DNA of 64,000 nt, from assembly GCA_964468205.1 (NCBI GenBank), contig CAYXVG010000008.1:1-64000 (forward strand), read 5' to 3'. The stretch is from CAWELS01 sp964468205 (GTDB lineage Bacteria > Acidobacteriota > Terriglobia > Bryobacterales > Bryobacteraceae). Shown piece after piece: positions 7,168-15,371 of the stretch (its first letter is position 1; every line of letters starts with the position of its first letter). A model generated the notes under the pieces. It did no database searches, had not been told where the DNA came from, and was given only the letters and a program-made list of their open reading frames with translations. Both the position numbers and the translations under genes were made by a program.

Positions 7168-8448
7168 TCAGGCTTCCAGGCGCGGATTGGGATGCATGTA
7201 GGAGCCGGGGACAAAGGGGAAGCGCTTTTCGATATCCGGAATGAGCTCGACGCCGTAGCCGGGTTTGTCCGGGAGAGTCATGCGGCCGTTGACCACGCGC
7301 AGGGGGTTCTGGAAGATCTCCTCCTGGAGCGGATTGCGGGTCTGGTTGAGTTCGCAGTATTCGCGATTCGGGATGCTTGCCACGAGATGGGCGTTGGCCA
7401 TTGTGGTTCCGCCACCGTGCCAGTTGTGGGGGATCAGCACCTGGCCGCGGGCGGCGGCCATCCGGGAGATGTACCAGCTTTCCGTGATGCCGGCCACGTT
7501 GCAGTCCGGCTGGACGATGTCGAGCGCCCCGCGGTCGAGCCATGGCTGCGTTTCGAAGCGCTCGCGGAAACGCTCGCCGCCGGAGACGCGGACGGTGGGC
7601 AGGGCGTCCCGCAGAGCGAGGAAGAAGTCGATGTCCTCGATATTTGTCCCGCCGGGAGCCTCCTCGAACCAGGCGAACCGCAGATGCTCGAGTACCGGGC
7701 AGAATTCCTTGAGAATCTGCTCGCGGGATACTCCCGTGCCGCCCATGGACTCGTGGGCGAGGCCAAAGTCCGGCCCGACGGCCTCGCGGAGGCGGCGCAG
7801 AATGGGGATGTACTTCGCGAGTGTCATCCCGGCAGTTCGCCAGTCGGTGCCCTGCCGGAACTTGAAGAGATCGTACCCTTCCTCTTGGTGACGCAGGGCC
7901 TGCTCGATGAGAAACTCCGCACCGTTGCGGTACCATTCGTGCTCGACGCCGGAGCTGGCGTAGATCTTGATGGTGCGGGCGGGCTCGCAATCGGTGGCGA
8001 GGAGCTCGTAGACGGGCTTGCCGGCGGCTTTTCCGATGACGTCCCAGAGGGCGCAATCGAGCCCGGCCCAGGGGGCGCGGCTGTGGCGGCTGTCGTTGCC
8101 GCGATTGGTGAGCAGTTCGACGTCGAACGGATTCTTGCCGGCCACGAGCGGGCGGATCACCTCTTCGGTGTAACGCTTGATGTAGTCCGGCCCCTCGTAG
8201 GGGCTGCCCTCGCCGATGCCGGTGATCCCCTGATCGGTGAACACCTGCGTAATGCAGCCATCGGTTTTCCACACGACGTATTTGCTGGAGCGCCAGATGT
8301 TTCGGTCTGGAGCCACCCAAGACAGGGGGATGACGCGGACGTCAGTGATCTTAAGGGGAAGGCGTTCGATGGCGGCCAGTGGATGATTTCTGCTGGCGGC
8401 GAGCGCTCCGCCGGCGATAGCGCCGAGAAAGTAGCGTCTGGTGAGCAT
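7168..8448 (-). CDS. exported mandelate racemase / sugar-acid dehydratase family enzyme
   Basis: This 426-residue enolase-superfamily protein has a twin-arginine signal (TRRYFLGAIAGGALAAS, residues 3-19). The N-terminal capping domain spans about 32-150 and the TIM barrel follows. Landmarks are KFR at 196-198 (position of the KxK catalytic pair), HES at 232-234 on the second metal-ligand strand, EE at 262-263, SGGE ending at 292, VQPD at 312-315 and PHNWHG at 340-345. The His near the end and the EEAP/SGGE metal acids suggest a dehydratase or racemase acting on aldonic acids, as in the galactonate or fuconate dehydratase groups. The KFR and HES substitutions blur subgroup assignment. Export is unusual because relatives are cytosolic. 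Confidence 0.75.
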   Translation of the reverse strand: MLTRRYFLGAIAGGALAASRNHPLAAIERLPLKITDVRVIPLSWVAPDRNIWRSSKYVVWKTDGCITQVFTDQGITGIGEGSPYEGPDYIKRYTEEVIRPLVAGKNPFDVELLTNRGNDSRHSRAPWAGLDCALWDVIGKAAGKPVYELLATDCEPARTIKIYASSGVEHEWYRNGAEFLIEQALRHQEEGYDLFKFRQGTDWRTAGMTLAKYIPILRRLREAVGPDFGLAHESMGGTGVSREQILKEFCPVLEHLRFAWFEEAPGGTNIEDIDFFLALRDALPTVRVSGGERFRERFETQPWLDRGALDIVQPDCNVAGITESWYISRMAAARGQVLIPHNWHGGGTTMANAHLVASIPNREYCELNQTRNPLQEEIFQNPLRVVNGRMTLPDKPGYGVELIPDIEKRFPFVPGSYMHPNPRLEA

Positions 8449-8454
8449 GGTTCC

Positions 8455-8500
8455 GCCCCGCGGACGAATGCGCGGGGCAGCCGGCGAATCCAGATTCGCC
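8455..8500. terminator. two adjacent perfect hairpins between the DUF302 and enolase-superfamily genes
   Basis: Stem 1 pairs GCCCCGCG (8455-8462) with CGCGGGGC (8471-8478) around an 8-nt loop. Stem 2 pairs GGCGAAT (8483-8489) with ATTCGCC (8494-8500) around a 4-nt loop. Both lie in the 54-bp spacer between two minus-strand genes, so they may terminate DUF302 transcripts or separate expression of the two genes. There is no T-tract on either strand. Confidence 0.4.
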
Positions 8501-8502
8501 CT

Positions 8503-8883
8503 CTATCCCGCCTCTTCCATCATAGCCTTCATCGCACTTTCCACTTCGGCGGCCACCGGCGCGAGGCCCGGGCTGTCGAACATCTCCATCAGCGCGGTGG
8601 GCAGGAGGGTGGAAATCCGGTATCCATCTCCGGAGCGGTAGACGGAGATGCGGCAGGGCAGAGCGGTGGAGACGGCCGGGTTCTCTTCGAGCACCTTTTT
8701 GGCCTGTTGGGGGTTGCAGACCTCAAAGATCTTACATTCGCCGGCAAACTCGACACCCTTTTTGTCCATGGTCTCCTTGAGGTCATGGACGGTCATGATC
8801 CCGAACTGGTGTTTCGCCGCTGATGCCTCGAGACCTTTTTCGATCTCTTCCATGGATTTCTTGCTGGCAACTTCGAATAGCAT
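8503..8883 (-). CDS. DUF302 family protein
   Basis: This is a 126-residue cytosolic protein. It matches DUF302 in order: an N-terminal strand and helix (MLFEVASKKSMEEIEKGLEA), then FGIMTVHDLKETMDKKGV, CKIFEVCNPQQAKKVLEENP, and VSTALPCRISVYRSGDG with the conserved LPCRISVY strand. The family is found near thiol, sulfur and metal functions, but its biochemistry is not settled. The ATG at 8883 was chosen because GGAGGA lies 4-5 nt upstream and the family begins here; the open frame continues further. It is followed by two hairpins before the next minus-strand gene. Confidence 0.85.
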   Translation of the reverse strand: MLFEVASKKSMEEIEKGLEASAAKHQFGIMTVHDLKETMDKKGVEFAGECKIFEVCNPQQAKKVLEENPAVSTALPCRISVYRSGDGYRISTLLPTALMEMFDSPGLAPVAAEVESAMKAMMEEAG

Positions 8884-8927
8884 AGTTCCTCCACTTCGTA
8901 GATGCAGCGCGGACGAAAGCGTAACAC

Positions 8928-10292
8928 TCATGCCGCCGGCGGCAAAGTAACGACGAATGCGGCGCCGCCGGCCGCCGCCGGTTCCACGCGAACGTCCCCG
9001 CCGGCTTCGTTGATCATGCGGCGAGCGGCGAAGAGGCTCCAGTCACCGGTGGTGATGCGCCGCCCGGAAACCCGAAACCGCGGGTCAAAAAGTTTCGAGA
9101 CTTCATCCGGGGCGAGCGGCGGACCGTTGTCCGAGATCTCGATCGTCACGCCGGAATTGTTGCATTTGCTTTTCACCCGGATGCAGCCATCCGAGCCGGC
9201 TCTTCCGGCGGCGAAGTGCAGCAGGTTGGAGAAGACGGTGCTCAATTGCTGTGGGCGGCAGCGGATGGCGCAGACATCGCCTAATTCGGTTTCGATACGC
9301 AACGGGGCGCCAGGGCCGGCGGAGACCAGGCTGGAGACGTCGCGGAGGAGCTGGTTCAGGTCAACCGAAAGGGCTTCGGCCCGGTCCAGGTTGGTGAACC
9401 GCTGCATCCGGTTCACGATCTCTTGCATGCGGGTGGAGGACTCAACGAGGGTGTCGCAGAGCTGGGCGGCGAGTTTCAGCACCTTTTCGCTCTGCTCGGG
9501 GCCGGCCGCGAGGAGCTTGAAGGTGGATGGGAGGGTACCGGCGGCGCTCTTCATCGCTCCCAGCGGGGAGTTCAGTTCGTGGCTGACAGCAGCGGCGAGA
9601 CGCCCCATCGCCGCCGCGCTCTCGGCGATCAACGTACGGCTCTCCGAACGGCGCAGTTCTTCCGCCGCTTGTAGAGCATATTGATGGGACTGCCAACTGC
9701 CGGCGAGGCGCTGGTAGCTGACGCCGGTGAGAACGACCAGCAATAGAACCACCAGCGGGAGCGAGTACAGCTCTTCCGCAATGATGTGCTGCCGGTCGAT
9801 CCAGCCGCGGGATATGGCGAGGTCTTGAACCAGGCGGATCACCACGCCACTGCTTCCGCCGAGGACAAGCGCGTGCACCGGCCTGAGCGGCAACACAGCG
9901 ACCCCGACGAGGAGGACGGTCAACAGCGGCATGGAGCCAACCACCCGGGAAGTGACGCCTTGCGAAACGAGATGAATCTGGCTGCTCATGCCGAGCGCCA
10001 CGGACAGCAGACCGGAGAGGCAGCCAATTTCGCGGCTGAACCGGCTGCCCCACGACGTGGCGGCCGACCAGTAGGTGAGGATGCCAACGAGGATAAACGC
10101 GGCGACGGTGAAGTAGTTCGGCGGTCCGACGGTCCAGAAGAAGCTCGCGGAGCCGAGGATGGGCATTATGATCTCCACTCCGCCGATGATGCGTAGCCCG
10201 CGCCGTCCCAAGCGCTCGACCTCGGCCCGGAAGCCTTCAACGGCTTCGGGTTCAACGGGCCATAAGAAGTCACGCCAGCCGGCGAATCTCAC
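8928..10292 (-). CDS. membrane sensor histidine kinase
   Basis: This protein of about 454 residues has roughly six transmembrane segments within about 35-190. A HisKA domain with the phosphoacceptor in AAVSHELNSPLG (His about 238) and a C-terminal HATPase domain with ISDNGPPL and a RITTGDWSLFAARRM G2-like region follow. The N-box is weak (SNLLHFAAG rather than NLLxNA), so ATP binding may be altered. No response regulator is adjacent, making it an orphan kinase. The GTG at 10292 is preferred because AGGAGGAGG lies 9 nt upstream; the alternative GTG at 10313 has no ribosome-binding site. It is divergent from the J-domain gene. Confidence 0.8.
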   Translation of the reverse strand: MRFAGWRDFLWPVEPEAVEGFRAEVERLGRRGLRIIGGVEIIMPILGSASFFWTVGPPNYFTVAAFILVGILTYWSAATSWGSRFSREIGCLSGLLSVALGMSSQIHLVSQGVTSRVVGSMPLLTVLLVGVAVLPLRPVHALVLGGSSGVVIRLVQDLAISRGWIDRQHIIAEELYSLPLVVLLLVVLTGVSYQRLAGSWQSHQYALQAAEELRRSESRTLIAESAAAMGRLAAAVSHELNSPLGAMKSAAGTLPSTFKLLAAGPEQSEKVLKLAAQLCDTLVESSTRMQEIVNRMQRFTNLDRAEALSVDLNQLLRDVSSLVSAGPGAPLRIETELGDVCAIRCRPQQLSTVFSNLLHFAAGRAGSDGCIRVKSKCNNSGVTIEISDNGPPLAPDEVSKLFDPRFRVSGRRITTGDWSLFAARRMINEAGGDVRVEPAAAGGAAFVVTLPPAA

Positions 10293-10387
10293 AGAATAGA
10301 TCCTCCTCCTCACCAGGATAGAGGACCGCCCGCGGCTCGACGGCTTCTTAAGGTGTGCGGCGCCGGCCGCCGATAAGATATAGGAGA

Positions 10388-11161
10388 ATGGCGGACCAAC
10401 TTCAGCGATACTACGGGCTGCTAGAGGTCAATTCGTCCTCCACGGCCGCGGAGATCCGGGAAGCCTATCTGGACTTGGTGAAGGTTTGGCACCCGGACCG
10501 CTTCAGCGGCGAATCCGCGCGGTTCCGCCGGAAGGTTGACGACAAACTTAAGGCCATTAATGAGGCATACGAGGCGGTGCGCTCGGGATCGCCGGCGTTT
10601 CAGTCGTCCTCGCGGCCTTCACCCGATGATCCGCCCGCCGTCAACCCGGACCTGACACCAGTGCATTTCGGAGGGAAGTGGGGATTCGTGAACCGGGACA
10701 AACAGCTCATCATCGAGCCGCGCTTCGAGAACGCCTTCCCCTTTCAGGAAGGCCTGGCGTTGGTGGCCGACCGCGGCCGGTACGGTTTCATCGACGCTTC
10801 CGGCCAGTACGCCGTTTATCCGGAGTTCCTGGGCGCGCGAAGCTTCCGCAACGGCCTGGCCGGGGTGATTCTGACGGTCCACTGGGGCTTCATCGACCGG
10901 ACCGGGCAGTTTGCCGTGACACCCTACTACGAGGAGTGCGGCGACTTTTCCGAAGGTGTTGCTCCAGTAAAGTGGCGCGGCCGTTGGGGGTTCGTCGATA
11001 CCGCAGGCCGCTTCACCATCCGCCCGCGCTTTGACGGCGCCCGGAGTTTTGAGGGAGGCCGTGCCGGCGTACGATTCGGGGACAAGTGGGGCGAAGTGGA
11101 CCATCAGGGGCGGGCGTACTTTGAAACTGGGGAGATCATGCTGGACGGGCCTCGTTCATAG
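10388..11161 (+). CDS. J-domain protein fused to WG beta-repeats
   Basis: This 257-residue protein begins with a complete J domain (residues 7-65): YYGLLEVNSSSTAAEIREAY, the HPD tripeptide at 35-37 needed to stimulate DnaK, and the fourth helix INEAYEAVR. After a short linker come about five WG (KWG) repeats, for example KWGFVNRDKQLIIEPRFENA, RYGFIDASGQYAVYPEFLGA, HWGFIDRTGQFAVTPYYEEC and RWGFVDTAGRFTIRPRFDGA. WG repeats form a beta-rich module of unknown binding role. The combination suggests a DnaK cochaperone with a dedicated client-recruiting region. The start is the ATG at 10388 (AGGAG immediately upstream); a GTG at 10355 is in frame. Confidence 0.8.
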   Translation: MADQLQRYYGLLEVNSSSTAAEIREAYLDLVKVWHPDRFSGESARFRRKVDDKLKAINEAYEAVRSGSPAFQSSSRPSPDDPPAVNPDLTPVHFGGKWGFVNRDKQLIIEPRFENAFPFQEGLALVADRGRYGFIDASGQYAVYPEFLGARSFRNGLAGVILTVHWGFIDRTGQFAVTPYYEECGDFSEGVAPVKWRGRWGFVDTAGRFTIRPRFDGARSFEGGRAGVRFGDKWGEVDHQGRAYFETGEIMLDGPRS

Positions 11162-11231
11162 AGAAGGCCAAGCCGCCGCTACCTGGTCTACAATTGGCAG
11201 AGCCGGAAACGTTCCGGCGGAGGAGTCCCGC

Positions 11232-11624
11232 ATGGAGAGTCACGTTAGGCTGCTGGGAGTGCTGAATATTGTTGTGGGAATACTCGGCGTCTTGATCGCT
11301 TTGGGCTGCCTGCTATTCTTCGGCGGAATTGCCGGATTGGTTGGCATGACGGCAGCGTCGGATCCTGATGCCGCGGCAGCGATTCCAATTCTTGGAGGTG
11401 TTGGGGGGATTCTCTTCATCATCGTGCTGCTGTTCTCTGTGCCGGGAATCGTCGTCGGGTGGGGGCTTTACACCTTTCAGTCGTGGGCGCGCATCGTGGG
11501 CATTGTTTTCTGCGCCCTGAGTCTGCCAGGCGTGCCAATCGGCACCGCGATTGGAGTGTACGGTCTCTGGGTCTTGCTGAACCCCGAAACCGAACAATTC
11601 TTTCGGCGCGTTCGAGCTGCCTGA
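11232..11624 (+). CDS. small integral membrane protein of unknown function
   Basis: This 130-residue protein has about three to four transmembrane segments: LLGVLNIVVGILGVLIALGC, IPILGGVGGILFIIVLLFSV, GIVVGWGLYTFQSWARIVGI and GVPIGTAIGVYGLWVLLN. Glycine-rich helices and the C-terminal LLNPETEQFF end are seen in many small, uncharacterised bacterial membrane proteins. The ATG at 11232 has GGAGGAG 6 nt upstream. It follows the J-domain gene by 70 bp on the same strand. I assign no function. Confidence 0.7.
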   Translation: MESHVRLLGVLNIVVGILGVLIALGCLLFFGGIAGLVGMTAASDPDAAAAIPILGGVGGILFIIVLLFSVPGIVVGWGLYTFQSWARIVGIVFCALSLPGVPIGTAIGVYGLWVLLNPETEQFFRRVRAA

Positions 11625-11742
11625 GAACGTCCGGCGGGGCGCAGATCCCGGGAACAGTGGGACGAATTATCCGCCCCATGGCGCCGCTCATGACGAGGAG
11701 GCCCACGTTCAGCGTGATGCACCACCGCCCGCCGCACGAATC

Positions 11743-11769
11743 TTGACACGAGGGTACACTTGATATCAC
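11743..11769 (+). promoter_or_regulatory. candidate promoter for the radical SAM gene
   Basis: TTGACA at 11743-11748 matches the -35 consensus, followed 15 bp later by TATCAC at 11764-11769. The spacer is shorter than ideal. A second possible pair is TTGATA (11760-11765) with TATCTG 17 bp later. Confidence 0.3.
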
Positions 11770-11855
11770 CCTGGGACAAGATTATCTGTAAATTCGCCCT
11801 GGGATTCGTAACGCAATGGGCATTCTGTATTCTACGAGGATAGGAGGATAACTGA

Positions 11856-13166
11856 ATGGCAGTTCATGCAACGCCGAAATCAAGCGCCACAGGGGGAAAC
11901 AGGTTCCGCCTCGATGTACAGCTTCACGAAATCCTCATGGAGGGCAAGAAGCCGGCTGGCCTTGTTCCGAACGGTGAACCGAAGACCCTACCCGAACCCG
12001 TCTTTCCGCAGTACCCGGAAAAGCTCGGCGACGTTGAGCCCGATGAGAAGTACTTGCCGAAAGGGGACAACCCGTACCGGACGCGTGTCACGCCGCCGAT
12101 GGTATTTAAGGCATTGAACGGGTGGCTCGCGCCCTATCTGCGCTCCCGCATATTGCCGGGCGACTTCCATCCGATCGTGGCGTATCTGTTCACGGAATGG
12201 AAGTGCAACCTGGACTGCCATTACTGCTGGGCGTTCGATAACCGCGTTAAGGGCATGACCGAAGATACGGCGCGGCGCGCCGTGGACTGGCTGCACGATA
12301 CGGGCTGCCGCGTGCTCGCGTTCATGGGCGGCGAAGTACTGCTGCGGCCACAGTTTGTTCACAAAGTGGCCTATTACGCAGCGAAGAAAGGTTTCTGGGT
12401 ATACGTGCCGACAAACGGACGCCTGATGCGTCCGGACGTGATTGACCGGCTGGGCGACGCCGGGGTTGCCGCTTTCAACCTGGCCGTGGATTCGGTGGAA
12501 GACCGGAAAGAGCTGCCAAAGGCCCTGAATCCGATCCGCCCATATTTCGAGTATCTGATCAAGAAACAGTATGTTTACGGATTCATTGTCGCCTTCAATA
12601 TCAACATCACGCGCATTAATCTGGAAGACGTCAAACAGTTGACCGAGATCGCTCACGACGTCGGTATCGCAACGGACTATCACATCAACGAGTCGCCGAT
12701 GACCGAGCAGGAACACTTCCAGCACGCCGACACCAACTCGACCTTTATCCAGCCAGAGGATTGGCCGGCGGTGGAGGAAACGGTAGACTGGCTGATCGAG
12801 AAGAACAGATCCGGTTACAAGATGGTCAATTCCGTGCGGCGCCTGCAAGAGATGAAGGAATTTATGAAGGGCAAGCTGCAGGATTGGAAATGCCGCGCCG
12901 GGCACAACAACGTGATCATCCGCACTGACGGCACGCTGGCGCCTTGCTTTCCCATGTACTCGGCGACGTATGACTGGGGAGTGGTGGAGAACCATAGGTT
13001 CGAAACCGCGCAACTCAACGAGATGAAGCAGGGATGCCAGCCGCACTGCTTCTCGACGCTGAACCACAATCTGGCGTATTGCTACAAGGCCAGCCGCGCT
13101 ATCAAGTGGACGCTGAAGCAGGCGCTGCGGGGCTTCCGGGGCACCACCGGGAGCTTCGACGAATAG
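11856..13166 (+). CDS. radical SAM protein with SPASM-like C-terminus
   Basis: This 436-residue protein has the radical SAM cluster CxxxCxxC as CNLDCHYC (Cys117, 121, 124). The glycine motif is FMGGE and later barrel strands are VYVPTNG and AAFNLAVDSVEDRKE. The C-terminal third carries further cysteines (CRAGH, APCFPMY, GCQPHC, AYCYK), consistent with auxiliary iron-sulfur clusters of the SPASM/twitch type. An extended N-terminus of about 110 residues before the cluster is uncommon. Substrate unknown; no short precursor peptide was seen next to it, so a RiPP-maturase role is unsupported. The ATG has GGAGG about 9 nt upstream. Confidence 0.8.
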   Translation: MAVHATPKSSATGGNRFRLDVQLHEILMEGKKPAGLVPNGEPKTLPEPVFPQYPEKLGDVEPDEKYLPKGDNPYRTRVTPPMVFKALNGWLAPYLRSRILPGDFHPIVAYLFTEWKCNLDCHYCWAFDNRVKGMTEDTARRAVDWLHDTGCRVLAFMGGEVLLRPQFVHKVAYYAAKKGFWVYVPTNGRLMRPDVIDRLGDAGVAAFNLAVDSVEDRKELPKALNPIRPYFEYLIKKQYVYGFIVAFNINITRINLEDVKQLTEIAHDVGIATDYHINESPMTEQEHFQHADTNSTFIQPEDWPAVEETVDWLIEKNRSGYKMVNSVRRLQEMKEFMKGKLQDWKCRAGHNNVIIRTDGTLAPCFPMYSATYDWGVVENHRFETAQLNEMKQGCQPHCFSTLNHNLAYCYKASRAIKWTLKQALRGFRGTTGSFDE

Positions 13167-13375
13167 CCGTAAAGGAACAGTAGTGCGCTTCGGCTCCGGG
13201 GTCGACGAACGAGTGTCCGGCTTGCCTTGCCGCGCTCCGGAATCAGATAAGATCGGGGCGTGGAATTTTCGCTTGACGCCCTAATACATTTCGGCTGTGG
13301 CGAGCCGGCAGGCGTCCGGGCTAATGCGCACTTCCCGGCCGGGGAATGGCAGGCCCTTTTACGGAGGGATTGATC

Positions 13376-14077
13376 ATGGAGCAGCGTCCGTGGCAGGACA
13401 GGCAAGCCCGCATTGACCAATTGCACGCATTGCACAGGGGGAAGACAGCGCTCCTTGTGATCGATATGCAGCGCGGTTTCCTGGAGCCGGGGGCGGCGCT
13501 GGAGGTACCCGCCGGGAGAGGAATTATCGAGAACGTGCAGCGGCTTGCGCAGGCCTTCCGCGTAGCGTCCGCCCCGGTGATCTTCACGCGGTTCGTCTAT
13601 TCTCCGGCGATCCCTTGCCTGCGCGGCGACCCTTTCGGGCCAGAGCATCTTCCGGCCCCGCCAGGAGAGGCGACGGGGTTGGGCCGGCCTTCCAGCAACT
13701 GCCTGATCGGCCCGGGCGCCCCGGACGGACCGGACTCGGCCGCCATCGTGGAGGCGCTGGCGCCGGAGCCCGGGGAATTGGTTGTCGACGGGCGCGCCTA
13801 TGACAAGTTCCTCGGCACGCCGCTCGACCTGGCTTTGCGCAGCGCGGGCGTTGAATACCTGGTGGTGACCGGTGTCACTACCGACGTCTGCGTCAACAGC
13901 ACAGTCCTGGCGGCGGCCAACCGGAATTACCGCGTCACGGTGGTGAGCGACGGAGCCGCTTCGCCATGGCCCGAACTGCACGAAGCGTGCCTGCGCATCT
14001 GGGAGAAGAAGTTCGCCCGGCTGCGGACGGCCGCGGAAGTGGAGGAGGAGATTTCCAATTTCGCCAAACCGATGTAG
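13376..14077 (+). CDS. isochorismatase-family cysteine hydrolase
   Basis: This 233-residue protein contains the family triad: Asp30 in LLVIDMQ, Lys144 in AYDKF and Cys172 in GVTTDVCVNSTVLAA, with a cis-peptide-like VTGV before the nucleophile. The family hydrolyses amides such as ureidoacrylate, biuret, nicotinamide or N-carbamoyl compounds. The exact substrate is not readable, although the IPCLRGDPFGPEHL insertion may be specific. The ATG at 13376 has GGAGG 8 nt upstream. It is 9 bp before the secreted deacetylase gene, so the two are likely cotranscribed and may share a pathway releasing amino groups from acylated substrates. Confidence 0.8.
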   Translation: MEQRPWQDRQARIDQLHALHRGKTALLVIDMQRGFLEPGAALEVPAGRGIIENVQRLAQAFRVASAPVIFTRFVYSPAIPCLRGDPFGPEHLPAPPGEATGLGRPSSNCLIGPGAPDGPDSAAIVEALAPEPGELVVDGRAYDKFLGTPLDLALRSAGVEYLVVTGVTTDVCVNSTVLAAANRNYRVTVVSDGAASPWPELHEACLRIWEKKFARLRTAAEVEEEISNFAKPM

Positions 14078-14086
14078 TCTGTTGGC

Positions 14087-15337
14087 ATGAGGACTACGGG
14101 ACGGTTTCTATTCACGCTGGCTTGGTTCGCAGTCACGCTCGCCGGGCAGCAGTACGACCTTCTGCTCGCCGGCGGACACTTGATTGATCCCAAGAACGGC
14201 ATTGACGGACCGCGAGATGTGGCCATCGCCGGCGGCAAAATCGCCCGCGTCGACGAGCGCATTCCGCCGGAGAGCGCGAAGACGGTTGTTCAGGCGGACG
14301 GGTTGTACGTCATCCCGGGAATCATCGACATTCACGCTCACGTCTACACCGGCACCGGAGAGAGGGCGCTCACAGGTGACCAGAGCCTCTATCCCGATCC
14401 ATTCTCGTTCCGCACCGGGGTGACGACGATGGTGGACGCCGGCACCGCCGGCCGGCGGAACTTCGCCGACTTCCGGGAGCGGATCATTGACCGGGCGCGC
14501 ACGCGCGTACTTGCGTTCCTGAACATCACGGGCGTCGGCATGGCGGCAACCGGCGAGAACGATCTTGCGGATCTGGACCCCGAAGCGGCGGCGCGAGAGG
14601 CAAAGGAACATCGCGACGTGGTGGTCGGTATCAAGGTGGCACACTACGGCGGCGAGGGCTGGCCGGATATCGACGCGGCGGTGGAGGCCGGCCGGTTGAC
14701 AGGGCTGCCCGTAATGGTGGACTTCGGCTACACGAAGGGCGAGCGCAACCTGGACACCTTGCTGCGGGACAAGCTGCGAGCCGGCGACATCTACACTCAC
14801 TGCTTTTCGGGGCACCGGGCGGAATTGCTCGACAACGGGAAACTCAATCCGGGCATGCCGGCCGGCCGCAAGCGCGGCGTGCTCTTTGATATCGGCCACG
14901 GAGCGGGCAGCTTCTACTGGAACATCGCCGGGCCGGCCATTGAGCAGGGCTTTCCGCCGGATACCATCTCCACGGACTTGCACACCGGGAGCATGAACGC
15001 GGGGATGAAGGATATGCCGAATGTGATGTCGAAGATCCTGAATCTCGGCGTCCCGCTCGCGGATGTCGTGCGGATGTCGACGTGGTCGGCGGCGCAAGCG
15101 ATCCACCGTCCGGAACTGGGGCACCTGAGCGCGGGCGCGGAAGCGGACGTGACGGTGTTGCGGCTCGTGGAAGGCGACTTCGGCTTCGTGGATGCGGCCG
15201 GAGCGCGGCGGGCCGGCTCCCGGAGGCTCGATGTAGAGATGACGATCCGGGCGGGCCGGGTGGCGTGGGACTTGAACGGGCTCGCGGCGGAGGACTGGAA
15301 GACGTTTCCCTACAAGAAACGCAAACGGCCGCAGTAG
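14087..15337 (+). CDS. secreted amidohydrolase/deacetylase (Atu3266/EF_0820 type)
   Basis: This 416-residue metallohydrolase opens with a signal peptide (residues 5-20, cleaved near LAG/QQ). The TIM-barrel metal site is readable: HAH at 83-85, Lys183 in GIKVAHY as the likely carboxylated bridging lysine, His238 and His243 in THCFSGH, and Asp297 in STDLH. The composite beta domain wraps both ends. The family removes N-acetyl groups from hydroxy-acid or amino-acid-type substrates and is often encoded beside SelA-like PLP enzymes, as here with the convergent 15372-16550 gene. It follows the isochorismatase-family gene by 9 bp. Export is predicted, not proven. Confidence 0.8.
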   Translation: MRTTGRFLFTLAWFAVTLAGQQYDLLLAGGHLIDPKNGIDGPRDVAIAGGKIARVDERIPPESAKTVVQADGLYVIPGIIDIHAHVYTGTGERALTGDQSLYPDPFSFRTGVTTMVDAGTAGRRNFADFRERIIDRARTRVLAFLNITGVGMAATGENDLADLDPEAAAREAKEHRDVVVGIKVAHYGGEGWPDIDAAVEAGRLTGLPVMVDFGYTKGERNLDTLLRDKLRAGDIYTHCFSGHRAELLDNGKLNPGMPAGRKRGVLFDIGHGAGSFYWNIAGPAIEQGFPPDTISTDLHTGSMNAGMKDMPNVMSKILNLGVPLADVVRMSTWSAAQAIHRPELGHLSAGAEADVTVLRLVEGDFGFVDAAGARRAGSRRLDVEMTIRAGRVAWDLNGLAAEDWKTFPYKKRKRPQ

Positions 15338-15351
15338 CGGTCTCCCCGGGA

Positions 15352-15367
15352 GGCGGGAACGCCCGCC
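15352..15367. terminator. hairpin between convergent genes
   Basis: GGCGGG (15352-15357) pairs with CCCGCC (15362-15367) around a 4-nt loop. It sits in the 34-bp gap between the convergent deacetylase and PLP-enzyme genes and could act in both directions. No T-tract is present. Confidence 0.35.
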
Positions 15368-15371
15368 ACCG

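Noticed and set aside
11856..13166. Idea that the radical SAM protein matures a peptide (RiPP system)
   Set aside because: No short precursor-like frame with a leader/core pattern was seen in the flanking DNA; the SPASM-like cysteines alone do not prove it.
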